In this document: piece after piece, positions 11,670 through 21,272 of the stretch | Position numbering within the stretch: the first letter of the stretch is position 1 | Layout of the letters: every line of letters starts with the position of its first letter | Assembly (NCBI GenBank): GCA_023101725.1 | Contig: JALJCO010000054.1 | Span: 692,501-756,500 of the forward strand | Length of the DNA stretch: 64,000 nt | DNA from: Atherinomorus stipes | Lineage: Eukaryota; Chordata; Actinopteri; Atheriniformes; Atherinidae | Direction: 5' to 3' | Translations under genes and position numbers: made by a program | Notes under the pieces: generated by a model | Told to the model about the DNA's origin: nothing | The model's input: the letters and a program-made list of their open reading frames with translations, nothing else | Database searches by the model: none

Positions 11670-11880
11670 TTCACAAAATGTTAAGCAGCAATGGATTTCC
11701 TCTTCTTACATAGTCCCATTGCAGCAATAACACAGAGTCAAGGCTTTGTTCAAGCACAGCAGCGAGATTAAGGTCTTTCACCACGCAGTGACTTATTGTT
11801 CCCCTGGGAAATAAAGTCTAATTGATAATTACAGAGAGAGCAGACAGGGCTAGAAGTCAACCCACACTTCCATTCACCAA
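11670..11880. other. repeat-free block; candidate conserved non-coding sequence
   Basis: Non-repetitive sequence with a TCTAATTGATAATTACAG cluster of homeodomain-type cores at about 11817-11834 and no coding signal. Conservation is untested. Confidence 0.22.
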
Positions 11881-12185
11881 TGTATAAAACATGCACAGCA
11901 TGTTAAATATTTGTTTATATTCCAAAGCCATGTGCTCAAATACCTCTTCAATCAATGGCAGATGGAGAACAAAACTGGTAATATTTGCAGAACCATTCAT
12001 GTTAAGAGCATGAAGCAGAAATAAATGTTTTGCATAATGAGGATTTACTTGTACTAAGGATTAAAGGCTAACTTTCACTTTAAACATAAGTAGAAGCCCT
12101 CGTATTGTTATAAATCTACATTGAACATTGCCAATAAAAAAAATTGGTCATATGTCACAACAAAATGTGCAACTATAATAGTTGC

Positions 12186-12212
12186 AGTTTTGGAAATTTC
12201 ACAAACACGTCA
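12186..12212 (+). repeat. 27-bp exact direct repeat, copy 2
   Basis: Exact copy of 11629-11655. Here it lies between two copies of the palindromic CAACTATAATAGTTG and just before the perfect hairpin at 12226-12262. Confidence 0.9.
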
Positions 12213-12225
12213 ACTATAATAGTTG

Positions 12226-12262
12226 CACGTCAGACCAATAGTTGAACTATTGGTCTGACGTG
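12226..12262. repeat. perfect 18-bp inverted repeat with 1-nt centre
   Basis: The left arm CACGTCAGACCAATAGTT (12226-12243) and the right arm (12245-12262) are exact reverse complements around a single G. An arm this long and perfect with almost no loop is not usual for random sequence. Confidence 0.9.
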
Positions 12263-12880
12263 GCTTTCCCGCCCCGGCCCAAAAATAGTGTCCCCTCCCC
12301 TGAACTATACTTTCCAAGTCCCTGCCTCCCAGACCTACGACAATAGGGGATTATCACGCTTACCGGAAGTTCCCAGATTTTGGACACTTCCTCTTCCGGG
12401 CCATGTTAACGACAGCCGTTCCTGCTCTGTTATACTGTTTAAATCGTATAAACTCCAAACATACTCAAGTTTTCATTCCAGACTGAAGTGATACTAAGGA
12501 AGAAGTGGATCAAAGCGATCGATTCGCCGCGGTGAAGGGCCGAACTTTATAATAAAACACACGTTTGTTTGTCGCCGGTGGGGCACAACACCGGCACTTC
12601 ACAGCATGCTAGCATTAGCCAGCTAGCGTTTACTGACGTGCTTAACATTGTGCGTCTTAAAACACACAAACATCTGAAAATCGGGTCTGTACCTCCCCGT
12701 TTCCAGTGGAACAACTGGGGACTGCCAAGAAAGGAGACGCTTTCAGATGCTTGTGTGTTTTCAGCCGCACAAAGTTTGGCACGTTATCGAGCTGGCTTGG
12801 AGTGTGTGGAGAGGCGCCATCAAATCATGGCTGATTTGACACTGTTCAAATCAGCCATGCAGATTTGAACCAGAACGATC
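12263..12880. other. GC-richer segment of unknown nature
   Basis: GC and CpG content rise abruptly after the hairpin (for example TTTCCCGCCCCGGCCC and GATCGATTCGCCGCGG), then fall again near 12880. A plus-strand open frame of 99 codons (12569-12868) spans part of it but has no motif that I recognise. The composition resembles the promoter/5' part of a DNA transposon, but no terminal repeat pair was found. Confidence 0.35.
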
Positions 12881-13117
12881 ATAGAGAAGATTATGAAATG
12901 TAAGAAAATGAAAATACTGAAAATAACATTCGAAAAGACATTGTTCTTGTGAGGTTAAGAAAGAAGACGGATGTTACAGCAGGAAAGATGTTCAGCCATT
13001 GATCAGGTGGTGTTTAGCTGCTGATCAGTTACTGTATCACCTCAGGGAATGATTTTCTGCCATTAAAATTACACATTGATTTTAAAGAACATTTTTTCTA
13101 TATATACTATTATGATC

Positions 13118-13319
13118 CCCAAGGGAAAATTAGGGCTCTGCATCTCTGTATGTATCAGAGAGCAGTGGGCTGCTACTTAAAGCGCCCAGGGAGCAGTTGG
13201 TGTGGGTTAAGGACCTTGCTCAGGGGTCCACAAAGGTTCACCTGGGTGGCATAACGGGGACTTGAACCTGGGTCCTCCACGCCAAAGGCCATGACAATAC
13301 CACTAGGCTACCCACTCCC
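13118..13319 (-). mobile_element. tRNA-derived SINE, minus strand
   Basis: Read on the minus strand from 13319, it opens GTGGGTAGCCTAGTGGTAT (A-box-like), followed by CCCAGGTTCAAGTCCCCG (B-box-like), the two internal RNA polymerase III promoter elements of a tRNA-derived SINE. The body includes GAGCAAGGTCCTTAACCC and the end reads CTTGGGGATCATAATAGTATA, a LINE-like 3' tail. This is a different SINE family from the one at 13991-14297. Target duplications were not clear. Confidence 0.65.
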
Positions 13320-13760
13320 CACCTTTAACAGATGCACTTCAAGGTTTTTTTGTTTGTTTGTCTGTTTTGTTATGTTTTGTTTAGTTTTTTTTAAATGGCA
13401 GGTGGGCTTCCAGGTCCAGTTTTTTATTTGTCTGTTTTTTTTGTTTTGTTTTTAACAGTGCATGAGCCAAGACCCCAAAACTGGCCTCCCGCAGTTGAAT
13501 GGGTGGGCAATTTCTACTTTGTTTTTTTGACTTGGTAGACATCTGTAGTGAATGGTTTGGCATGATAACCTTGCAAACGGGTAGCTTAGTGGTTGTTTTT
13601 ATGCGTTGAATACTGTAGGTGGATTGGAATAGTGAAAGCTTGAAAACTGTGTATCGTGCTTGTATTGTATTATGTATTATGCTGTTTGTTGAACACTCAG
13701 GATGCCTCAATCACTTCAAGGATATTTTCCCTTTTATCAAGACTTGTAATAATAATAGTA

Positions 13761-13971
13761 CACTACTCACAAAAAGTTGGAGATATTCAACTTTCGGTTT
13801 TTGGAAAACAGAATGATGCAGAATAAATATTTACATGTAACCATATGTACAAGTGCATTGAAAAGTTTAGACAAAGTTTAATTCAGTTCACCTGGACAGT
13901 TTGTAGTGGATTTTAGATTAATTCTGACATCACACAAAAAGCCAAATATCCTTAACTTTTTGTGAGTAGTG
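13761..13971. mobile_element. Tc1/mariner-type MITE
   Basis: TA at 13759-13760 and 13972-13973 flanks a 211-bp element. The left end CACTACTCACAAAAAGTTGG and the right end AACTTTTTGTGAGTAGTG are near-perfect inverted repeats. There is no coding capacity, so it was moved by a transposase supplied elsewhere. A SINE inserted next to its right end. Confidence 0.85.
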
Positions 13972-13990
13972 TATATAATAATATTAATTC

Positions 13991-14297
13991 ATTATCTGTA
14001 CCATCCCAGCCATTATCAGGCGAGAGGCAGGGTACACCCTGGACAGGTCGCCAGTCTGCCACAGGGCCAACACATTCACACTCATACCTAGGGCCAATTT
14101 TAGAGTGATCAATTAACCTTGTCTTTAGATGGTGGGAGGAAGCCGGAGAGAACCCACGCATGCACGGGGAGAACATGCAAACACTGCACAGGAAGGCTGC
14201 TGATGGAATTGTTCAAATGCCTTCCCTAACTAGAAATCGAACTAGTGACCTTCTTATTATGAGGCTGCAGTGCTAACCACTATGCCACTGTGCAGCT
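13991..14297 (-). mobile_element. tRNA-headed SINE (V-SINE/HE-like), near full length with 19-bp target duplication
   Basis: Read on the minus strand from 14297: GCACAGTGGCATAGTGGTTAGC (A box), then AGTTCGATTTCT (degenerate B box), GCATGTTCTCCCCGTGC, GGGTTCTCTCCGGCTTCCTCC and GGCGACCTGTCCAGGGTGTA. These blocks occur in order in a SINE family widespread in fish. The 19-bp sequence starting TATATAATAATATTAATTC is repeated exactly at 13972-13990 and 14298-14316, a textbook retroposition duplication. The exact duplication suggests a fairly recent insertion, although the body has gaps and substitutions. Confidence 0.85.
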
Positions 14298-14593
14298 TAT
14301 ATAATAATATTAATTCTGTAATAATATTAGACACACCTCAGGAATATGTGTAAATGAAAATGTGATAAAAATAACAACATACACAAAAGTAATAGTGCAC
14401 TATTGCTGCACTATCACTGGCTGAACGATTTGTCCCGCAAATACGTCATCACGCACGGTGTCCAAACTTGGCATGTGGAAACGTCCTTGTTCCGGGCATT
14501 CATTTATGCTCTGAAATTGCTTCCCCGCACACAGGGGTTTCTCTTTGCGATTGAATTATCAGACAAGTTGCTAGAAAGTGGCTGGCAGTCGGT

Positions 14594-14620
14594 GGGAACT
14601 TTTTCATGCCCGCATCTGTA
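14594..14620 (+). repeat. 27-bp segment shared with 38024-38050, copy 1
   Basis: GGGAACTTTTTCATGCCCGC followed by ATCTGTA recurs exactly at 38024-38050, while the flanks differ on both sides. Confidence 0.9.
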
Positions 14621-14718
14621 TCATAACAAAGCAGAAACAATTGGGAACGACAGCAACTTAGCCACAAAGTGGTGGGCCCTATAAAATGACATATAAATGA
14701 CATAATGTATTTGCTAGC

Positions 14719-14905
14719 CCCTAACCATCACAACTAATTGCCTAAACTTAACCCTTGACCCAACCCTAATCAAACCTAGTTCTAACCTAAACTCTAAAAT
14801 CCAATCTTGACCATAAAAATGTTCTCACTTTCCACAAATGACCTTGCTTTGTGGTTAATAACGCAAAATGGTCCTCACAATGTAGCCAGTACAGGAACAC
14901 ACACA
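14719..14905 (+). repeat. dispersed repeat, 'ACCCTAAnn / CCTCACAATGTAG' type, copy 1
   Basis: A run of degenerate TAACCTAAC units (AACCCTTGACCCAACCCTAATC and similar) leads into TGGTCCTCACAATGTAGC and CAGTACAGGAACACACAC. The block at 28253-28410 holds the same modules in the opposite orientation (GTACTTGCTACATTGTGAC, GTGAGGACATTTTGGCC). This dispersed repeat is often seen in fish genomes; I do not know its source. Confidence 0.5.
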
Positions 14906-15810
14906 TGTGTACAAGCCACTTTTCTAGATGGGTGGGTGAGTGTGCCGTCTGGCTTCTTTCACTTACAGCAAACAAACGACAAAGAAAATGTCACAAAGGT
15001 TCAACACACTGCTGTGACAACTTGCACTTAGTTTGCGATATAGCCATTTTCTATATCAGACGTCAAACAAGTTGGGATGCATCGAGTATAATCAATTTAT
15101 CACCCACCCCTAGTTTAAATGAACAAAAACTGAAATGCCAGATGAAGGGATCACCTTATCATAGCTTACCTTAGTCACTTCTTCCAAGTGTTGGTGGTCA
15201 GTCTAGACTTGAACCCGGGAAAAAACAAAAAGGACTTTTTCATCTTTTTCTTTGAAAGTGATAGCTCCGTGTTTCAAACCATAGCTCTCCTAGCTTGTCA
15301 GACTGTCTTTGACACTTACTGGAAGATTTCTCATGAAGGGTAAAATGGCATCATCTCCAAAGGATTTCTCAAACTTTGAAAAATCCCTTCCAGAGATGCA
15401 AACCTCCAAGTGAGTTAAAAAAGAGGATACAAGCTCATTGGGTGCCATGCATTCTGGTGAAGACAGAGGCAGGGATTTGGTTAGGTAACTGCAGCAAAGT
15501 TTGTCACTATACACTGTATGGGCTTGAGGCTGCTTTAGGAAACACACAGTCAGCATCAGGACTACAAAAGGCCTTATGAAGGTGTTGCAGTGGCTGTGAT
15601 GAGTGTGGAGGAGAAGAGTGCAGCATCAGGGGACGTAATTAATCAATTCTTGCAAGGAAGGTCAAACATGGGAGATGCTATAGGGTAATGTGCTTCAAAT
15701 GCATGCTTGTGATGACAAGTGGGTAAGTGTATGTAGGATTCATGTGCCAGACATCAGGTGAAAAAAGATCAATACAGTGCTGCAAAGAAAAATAAAAGAG
15801 CATAAACAAG

Positions 15811-15811
<1 letters not shown>
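14906..15811. other. no gene seen
   Basis: No recognisable domain, terminal repeat or RNA motif. Several overlapping frames occur on both strands at 15290-15579 with no features favouring one. Confidence 0.55.

Positions 15812-15858
<47 letters not shown>
15812..15858. repeat. (TA)n microsatellite
   Basis: About 23 uninterrupted TA units. Confidence 0.95.
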
Positions 15859-15859
<1 letters not shown>

Positions 15860-15903
15860 TGCTACTGCCTTGACTTAAGGCCTAGACTTGAGTACGTGAG
15901 TTG

Positions 15904-16215
15904 TTATGGTACATCATTCGCCCGAAGGAAAGTTCTTTGACAACCATCGCCAACGAGCCGCATTTCCTCTGACTCCAAGCGGATGGCAAGTTGGCGGGCA
16001 ACTTCCTCCAGACTGTCCAATACAGCCGAGACAACCTCCACATCCATCTCAGCTTGGAGCTGAAATAATAAATCCTCCATGACCCATGCCAAACAAAACT
16101 GGAGGTAGTCATTGGGTTCGTTTCTGTCGACATAATTCGCCAATGACCTTAAATCGTTGGCAGTAGCAGTAGATAGGATCATATGCACCACTCTAACCAA
16201 TCCTGCTGAAGACAA
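15904..16215 (-). CDS. hypothetical 103-codon frame, possible terminal exon
   Basis: I do not recognise this protein. The minus-strand frame runs 103 codons to a stop at 15904. It starts only at a TTG, with an in-frame stop two codons upstream; the first ATG is codon 11. The predicted product is acidic and looks helical, with WVMEDLLFQLQAEMDVEVVS and LDSLEEVARQLAIRLESEEM typical of amphipathic helices. Upstream on the minus strand, CTAACATTTGTCTTCAG resembles a branch point plus acceptor site, so the frame could be a terminal exon beginning near 16205. It lies between a (TA)n tract and an A-rich/T-rich inverted block, so an origin in a transposon gene is likely. Codon content is much less biased than the flanking simple sequence. 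Confidence 0.35.
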   Translation of the reverse strand: MSSAGLVRVVHMILSTATANDLRSLANYVDRNEPNDYLQFCLAWVMEDLLFQLQAEMDVEVVSAVLDSLEEVARQLAIRLESEEMRLVGDGCQRTFLRANDVP

Positions 16216-16255
16216 ATGTTAGAACCACCCACCTCATTAGCATACGGAGACAGAA

Positions 16256-16618
16256 ATGCAGAAATAAATAAATTTGGAAATGTAGAAATACAGAAATAAA
16301 TGTAGGAAGAAATAAATAAAAGTATAAATAAATAAATGTGGAAATAAATAAATGTAAAAAATAGATAAATCAATTAATAAATACATAAATGTATAAATGC
16401 ACAAAAAGGAGAAAATGCATGAATAAATACATAAATAAATAGACAAATACAAGTAAAAAAAATAAAATGGCATTTTTTATGACCAAAATATATTTATTTA
16501 TTTATTGATTGATTGATTTATGCATTTCTACATTTATTTGTGTATTTATTTATTTTTATATTTATTCATTTATTTATTTACACATTTATATTTGCATTTA
16601 TTTATTTATATATGTATT

Positions 16619-16660
<42 letters not shown>
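16256..16660. repeat. A-rich to T-rich inverted simple-repeat block
   Basis: About 215 bp of AAATAAATA-like units (16256-16470) is followed by about 150 bp of the complementary TTTATTTAT-like units (16485-16630), with a short switch near 16470-16485. The halves could pair into a long imperfect hairpin. A (TA)n run closes the block at 16624-16657. The interspersed GTAGAAAT and ATTTCTAC motifs also occur in inverted orientation. Confidence 0.8.
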
Positions 16661-17001
16661 CATTTTTTGTCCCTCATACAACAATGCTCAGGAAATTAGA
16701 AAATGAACATGCTGCAGTTCCCCCACCCTGCCGCATCTCCTTCACTTGTGCGAGCAATTAAAGATCCTGACAAATTGAAATGAAATTAAAAAACAATGAA
16801 TGCTCGAGCAAGCTGTAATAAGCGTGGAACAACTTGAAACAGTCGGCCTATAATCAAACCAGTGTAGCAAATGTAGGCCTAATAATAATAATAGGCTTAA
16901 AATAGGCTATTATTCCCACTGTCCCACTGTTTATTTAAAGTTTGAATATTAATTTTCACGTTCGAATCTTGGTTTTTTATTAATATTCAAACATATATTT
17001 C

Positions 17002-17002
<1 letters not shown>

Positions 17003-17044
<42 letters not shown>
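17003..17044. repeat. (TA)n(CA)n microsatellite
   Basis: About 16 TA units pass directly into a short CA run. Confidence 0.95.
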
Positions 17045-18112
17045 TCTACCCTCATTCCCTGGTATTTGGGCATTTCACTCTGCAAGGTTTCATCACTTTT
17101 GTTTTTTGCAATACTGTCAAACATGCCTCATTCTTAATTCTGTCTTCTCTGCTCTGGTCCAATGGTCTTTTTGCCTGCTACTTCTCAAGCCAATCAGTCT
17201 GATCCTTGTTCCTTAAAACTTTCTTTTCTTGTGTCACTCTCCCTGCAGCTTGAGTTTTGTGTAACCCCCTCTCCCCATCTCCTCCTCTTCCTGATGCTAC
17301 AGGGGCCTCATTAGCAGTCTCTGCCACCTCGCAACTCCCATCATCCGCCACCACTGTCTGAACTTCTATCCCCTTCCTTCATTCATGTCACTTTTCCACT
17401 GAGATGATCCAAAACAAAAATGTTTTAAATTCATCCCTTGTACATTAATCAATTGTATGCCATCCTTTCAATTGATCTCTCCTAATTGAAATTCCTCAAT
17501 TGAGTTTTCAATGTCCCCTTTAAGTACATGGAACCAAATCTGCAGCTACATAAACCATTAAAACACTTTCTGATGGTAGATTCCTACTGTTTTACCAAGA
17601 TGAGTATGCTTTTTGTGTCTCAAGCAAGTCTGTAAAACTCATACAAATCATGAGCTACAACTGAAGTGGCACATATTTAAAGGAATAATGTGATAGCGCA
17701 CTACCTTCTCACAAGGGCTTCAACACATCCATGGGATAGATTATTCTTCTATCTTGAGGCAATGAATGATAAGCTGCCATAGCAGCAGTCATCCCCTGCA
17801 GAGGCTTATATTTCGCTTCAAAAAACACGCATAACAGAGATATTAAAGAGCCAAGCAACCAAGCAGTGGCACTCAAAGACACAATATTATGTTGGAATGA
17901 AAACAATCATCTTTTCAAAGACTCTCAAAAATCATTGAGTATGAATAGGTAAGAGTGGAGTGCTTCTGTGCAGGTGAGCTTTCACAGCAAGCTGCCTGTT
18001 ATTAATATATAAAAATCTGAGTGATAAAGAGAGCTGACAGAATCTCTGTTTTCAAACTTGGCAGATGTATTTGGTAACAACATAATGCAGCAAAACAAAG
18101 TGCCCGAAACCC
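17045..18112. other. no gene seen
   Basis: Pyrimidine-rich sequence at 17100-17400 and AT-rich sequence beyond it. No frame has a recognisable domain. Confidence 0.55.
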
Positions 18113-18135
18113 ATAACCCATAACCCATAACCCAT
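18111..18135 (+). repeat. (CCCATAA)n short tandem repeat
   Basis: Three to four copies of the heptamer CCCATAA. The unit differs from the vertebrate telomere hexamer. It abuts the hairpin at 18133-18165. Confidence 0.85.
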
Positions 18136-18165
18136 GCCAAGCTGGATAACATCCAGCTTGGCATG
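18133..18165. repeat. perfect 15-bp hairpin, 3-nt loop
   Basis: CATGCCAAGCTGGAT (18133-18147), loop AAC, then ATCCAGCTTGGCATG (18151-18165); the arms are exact reverse complements. It follows the CCCATAA heptamers directly. There is no T-run after it and no bacterial context, so it is not a rho-independent terminator. Confidence 0.9.
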
Positions 18166-18280
18166 ACATGGCAGAGCTCAGAAATAATGAAATCTGAATT
18201 TGTTTGATTTGCCTTAATGAAAATAATTTTTCAATAATTTCTTAAACAGAATCAGCATTAATAAAGCCAAAGATCAGATT

Positions 18281-18560
18281 GCAGCGTTTCCTCTACATAG
18301 ACCTAGCTGTGGCGCCGCGCCATGGCTGAATTCATCACGCACGCCATGCCAACAAAATGCCGACAATAACATCGTTTTATGGGGACAATGTAATTTTTTT
18401 TTAAGAACGCAGGTAAAACTGAGCTCATCATCCGAGAAGCTTTATACGTGTGGAGCGGAGTCCGAAGAGGAAAGGTAGCTGCTGAAAGTTGCTTTAAACT
18501 TTACAAGTTAATGCAAACGTGATGCTGGCACTACAAAGGCTGATGAAAATGACATTGGTT
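18281..18560 (+). mobile_element. hAT-like left end fragment
   Basis: CAGCGTTTCCTCTACATAGA followed by CTAGCTGTGGCGCCGCGCC resembles the 5' end of a fish hAT family whose termini read CAGCGTTTCCCCTACAT. The right terminus was not found; another hAT-like end begins at 18569, so the element looks truncated. Confidence 0.45.
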
Positions 18561-18568
18561 AGCAAACC

Positions 18569-18712
18569 AGGGGTGTCCAGCTCCGCTTGAGGGCCACAAT
18601 CCTGCAGGTTTTCCATGTCTCCCTTCTCCAACACACACCTGACTCAAATTCATAGGCTTTTAGATTCATTTAATTTGAGTCAACAGCGTGTTGATGAGCC
18701 CCCCCCCCCCTT
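18569..18712 (+). mobile_element. hAT-like end fragment with poly-C
   Basis: CAGGGGTGTCCAGCTCCGC is a CAGGGGTGTCCA-type hAT terminus, followed by GAGGGCCACAATCCTGCAGG typical of this group. The segment runs to GTGTTGATGAGC and a C-run (18700-18712). The hAT element at 31739-32950 contains a similar GTGTTGATGACC plus C-run. Confidence 0.45.
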
Positions 18713-19561
18713 ATATTTATGGGTCAGAGATTCCGGGTGAGATGGTTCACAGGACGAGGTGAAGACGAGGTAGACTCAGTTTTACAGTAAAGGTGATGCT
18801 GCACTCAGCTGTTCATCTTCATCCTTCTGGAAACCAAGACAACCAGCATCTCTGTCGCGGCTGAAGCCGTACAGTATGTTGTTGTTCTCTGCTGGTTAGA
18901 GTGTGTGCACCTGTGTGCACGTGTTTGTATGTGCGGCATCGGGGTGAAGCTTTGCTGTGTGCAGTACAGAAATGAGGAGCCATGGTGTAAACCAGATAAA
19001 TTGGCCTCAGGCTGCATCTTGTTGTTGGTCAGAGAAGCCGTTCATATCGCAGCTTTGCATTCATATGTTAGATGAAAGAGCCGCTCATATTTATGTTATC
19101 ACATGATAATTCTCCATCTGATCTAGAAAATGCATTTTGGCACGAACACTGAACAGAAGCTGGAATGTAAAAGATTAAATCTCAAACCGAATTATAATAT
19201 TGGTCAAAAAAATGACAATTACATTTTTCAGGCTGAGATTTGACATCATCCCACATATATGACACCATCCCATATATGTGGAAACTAAAAAACTGGTGGA
19301 ACACAGAGCAAATGAACTGAGACACATGTCGTGAATCTTAACTGGTTTTCTTGTTTTCACAAAGTTCTTCTTGTCAGTATCTGGCAGCGTAACAGTGTTA
19401 CTGGTCATGACCTAAGGTATATTTCAATAAACATTACCTTTAGTTTAAAGAAATTTTTAATGTCTTCCCAGCTTATTTTAATTCTATTGTGTGGCTAAGT
19501 AAATTAAAGATGTGGTCTTTAAAAAGTCTAAGGTGTTGAAATTTACCTCAGAATTCCTGCA

Positions 19562-19562
19562 T

Positions 19563-19613
<51 letters not shown>
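19562..19613. repeat. (CA)n(TA)n microsatellite
   Basis: About ten CA units pass into about fourteen TA units. A run of about 14 C follows at 19652-19665. Confidence 0.95.
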
Positions 19614-19665
19614 CACAGTATATACACATATACTCTGTGTTTGATTTTACACCCCCCCCCCCCCC

Positions 19666-21100
19666 GTTTCATAGCACCACAGCTACAAAAATCCTAGAGA
19701 AAACACTGGATCAGTTTCAGAAATCAACATTTTATAACATTTAATGATTTGCATTGCGGGCAGTATTTGCAAATGCGAGCCTAGCAACCCATCCCTCTTT
19801 ATCTTCTGCCACAAAGGAGGGTGTCCAAAATTTTAAGTGATGTGCTTGCTCATCTCTTTTTATGAAATTACTGTAATTAGCCAAACTCTTTCTTAGCAGG
19901 CTACCATTTCTAAATTCTGAAAACAGAGCCAAGAAGAGTACAGAGGTATACTTTCCTCACAGACTACTTAAATTACACTATGCTGAAATGTGTAACTAGA
20001 ATTAGTGCCCAGTGACACTAAATGACTCCCCATGCCAACTTTAATTAGTTCAGTGGCAATATCAGAAATATATTCTTATGATTAACCATTTTTTTTAAAT
20101 GAAGTCAGCAAATTACATTTAATAATATACTAAATGTACAACAGTGCTCATCTCAGCATACACAAAATAAAAGGAAATACAGCCCTGGCTCATTTTAACA
20201 CTTAAATAAATGCACAAGTTATCCAGCAAACAACGGCCTGTACAGTACAGCTTGATTTAGAAAATACAGGAAAAAAAAAAATTCCACCTAAAGCAGCAAA
20301 ACACATTTGACATTTATGAGCTCACAATGAAATGGCCACAATTAAAATCACATCAGAATAGTCTTGCAAGAGCGTATAATATTGCCTGTATTGTGCTGAC
20401 TAAGTCTGTCCGTAGAGTAGCTGGTGGTAAACTCCTGCTGACTGACTGGTTTTAAGTCTTTTGAGAGAAGACAGCAATGTGTCAGCTTATTTTCTTATTT
20501 TCTTGAGGTACACTTAAAGTTCATAAATAAATCTTTCTCTGCCTTTTGTTTTCTTTCATCCGTTTCTGATTTTTTTTTTCCACTGCATTTTGAGAGCATA
20601 ATGTTTGAAAATGTTGAATAAAGCGGCTGCTACAATCAGGCCATTGCCTACAATGAATTAATGAAAAAGAAGCTGCTACTGAACTAATTTAAAAGCTGTC
20701 CTTGCAGAAACTAGAGCTGAGTAAGAGGACTGGTCTAGCGCAGGGTTTCCCCAAATAAAGACTCCACTTAGGCGGTCTGCCTAAGTATACTGGAAGCTGC
20801 CCAGGTAGATTGGCCAACCTGAATTGCAGTTTTTTACATTAGATTTTATCTGGTCTGAATGAATACACAGAGGCAATGCAACTTGTGTGAAACATGTAAT
20901 TCTACTTCACTATTCATCCACTGTGAGATGGACATACTTATTATACATTCTCAGCAAGGCAACGGTGAGATGCTCTCAACAAAAACACAGGATAGCCGTT
21001 CAGGCAAAAACACACCAGCAGCATTGTGCTGTGGTGCATCATACGACTCATGCCAAGTGCCACCTCTTGGAAGCATCACAATCAAGCCCATAAACAAGGG
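19666..21100. other. no gene seen; includes repeat-free blocks
   Basis: No coding motif. The stretch 20570-20720 (for example AAAGCGGCTGCTACAATCAGG and ATGAATTAATGAAAAAG) is repeat-free and has the look of conserved non-coding sequence, untested. A hAT-like CAGGGTTTCCCCAAATAAAG occurs at 20741-20760 without a partner end. Confidence 0.5.
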
Positions 21101-21272
21101 GTGGGCTGATTCAAAATAAATTGATGCATTGCAATGTCATGCATGTTGAATCAATTATGATTAATAAAGTCCAAAAATAGAATGTTTTTTAATAATAATA
21201 ATTAATTGACCAAAATACAGCTGCAAAGTGTTGCAGTAACGTGCCGTTCTTCTTTTTCTGGTTTCCGGTAGG

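Noticed and set aside
12569..12868. 99-codon frame as a gene
   Set aside because: No motif recognised. It lies in a GC-rich segment where long frames are expected by chance, so it is described only as part of that segment.
16179..16761. Frames rich in I, Y, F and L at 16.2-16.8 kb
   Set aside because: They are translations of the AAATAAA/TTTATTT and TA repeats.
18111..18135. Interstitial telomere repeat
   Set aside because: The unit is CCCATAA, a heptamer, not the vertebrate CCCTAA.
18133..18165. Rho-independent terminator
   Set aside because: The hairpin lacks a T-tract and the DNA is vertebrate, where this mechanism is not used.
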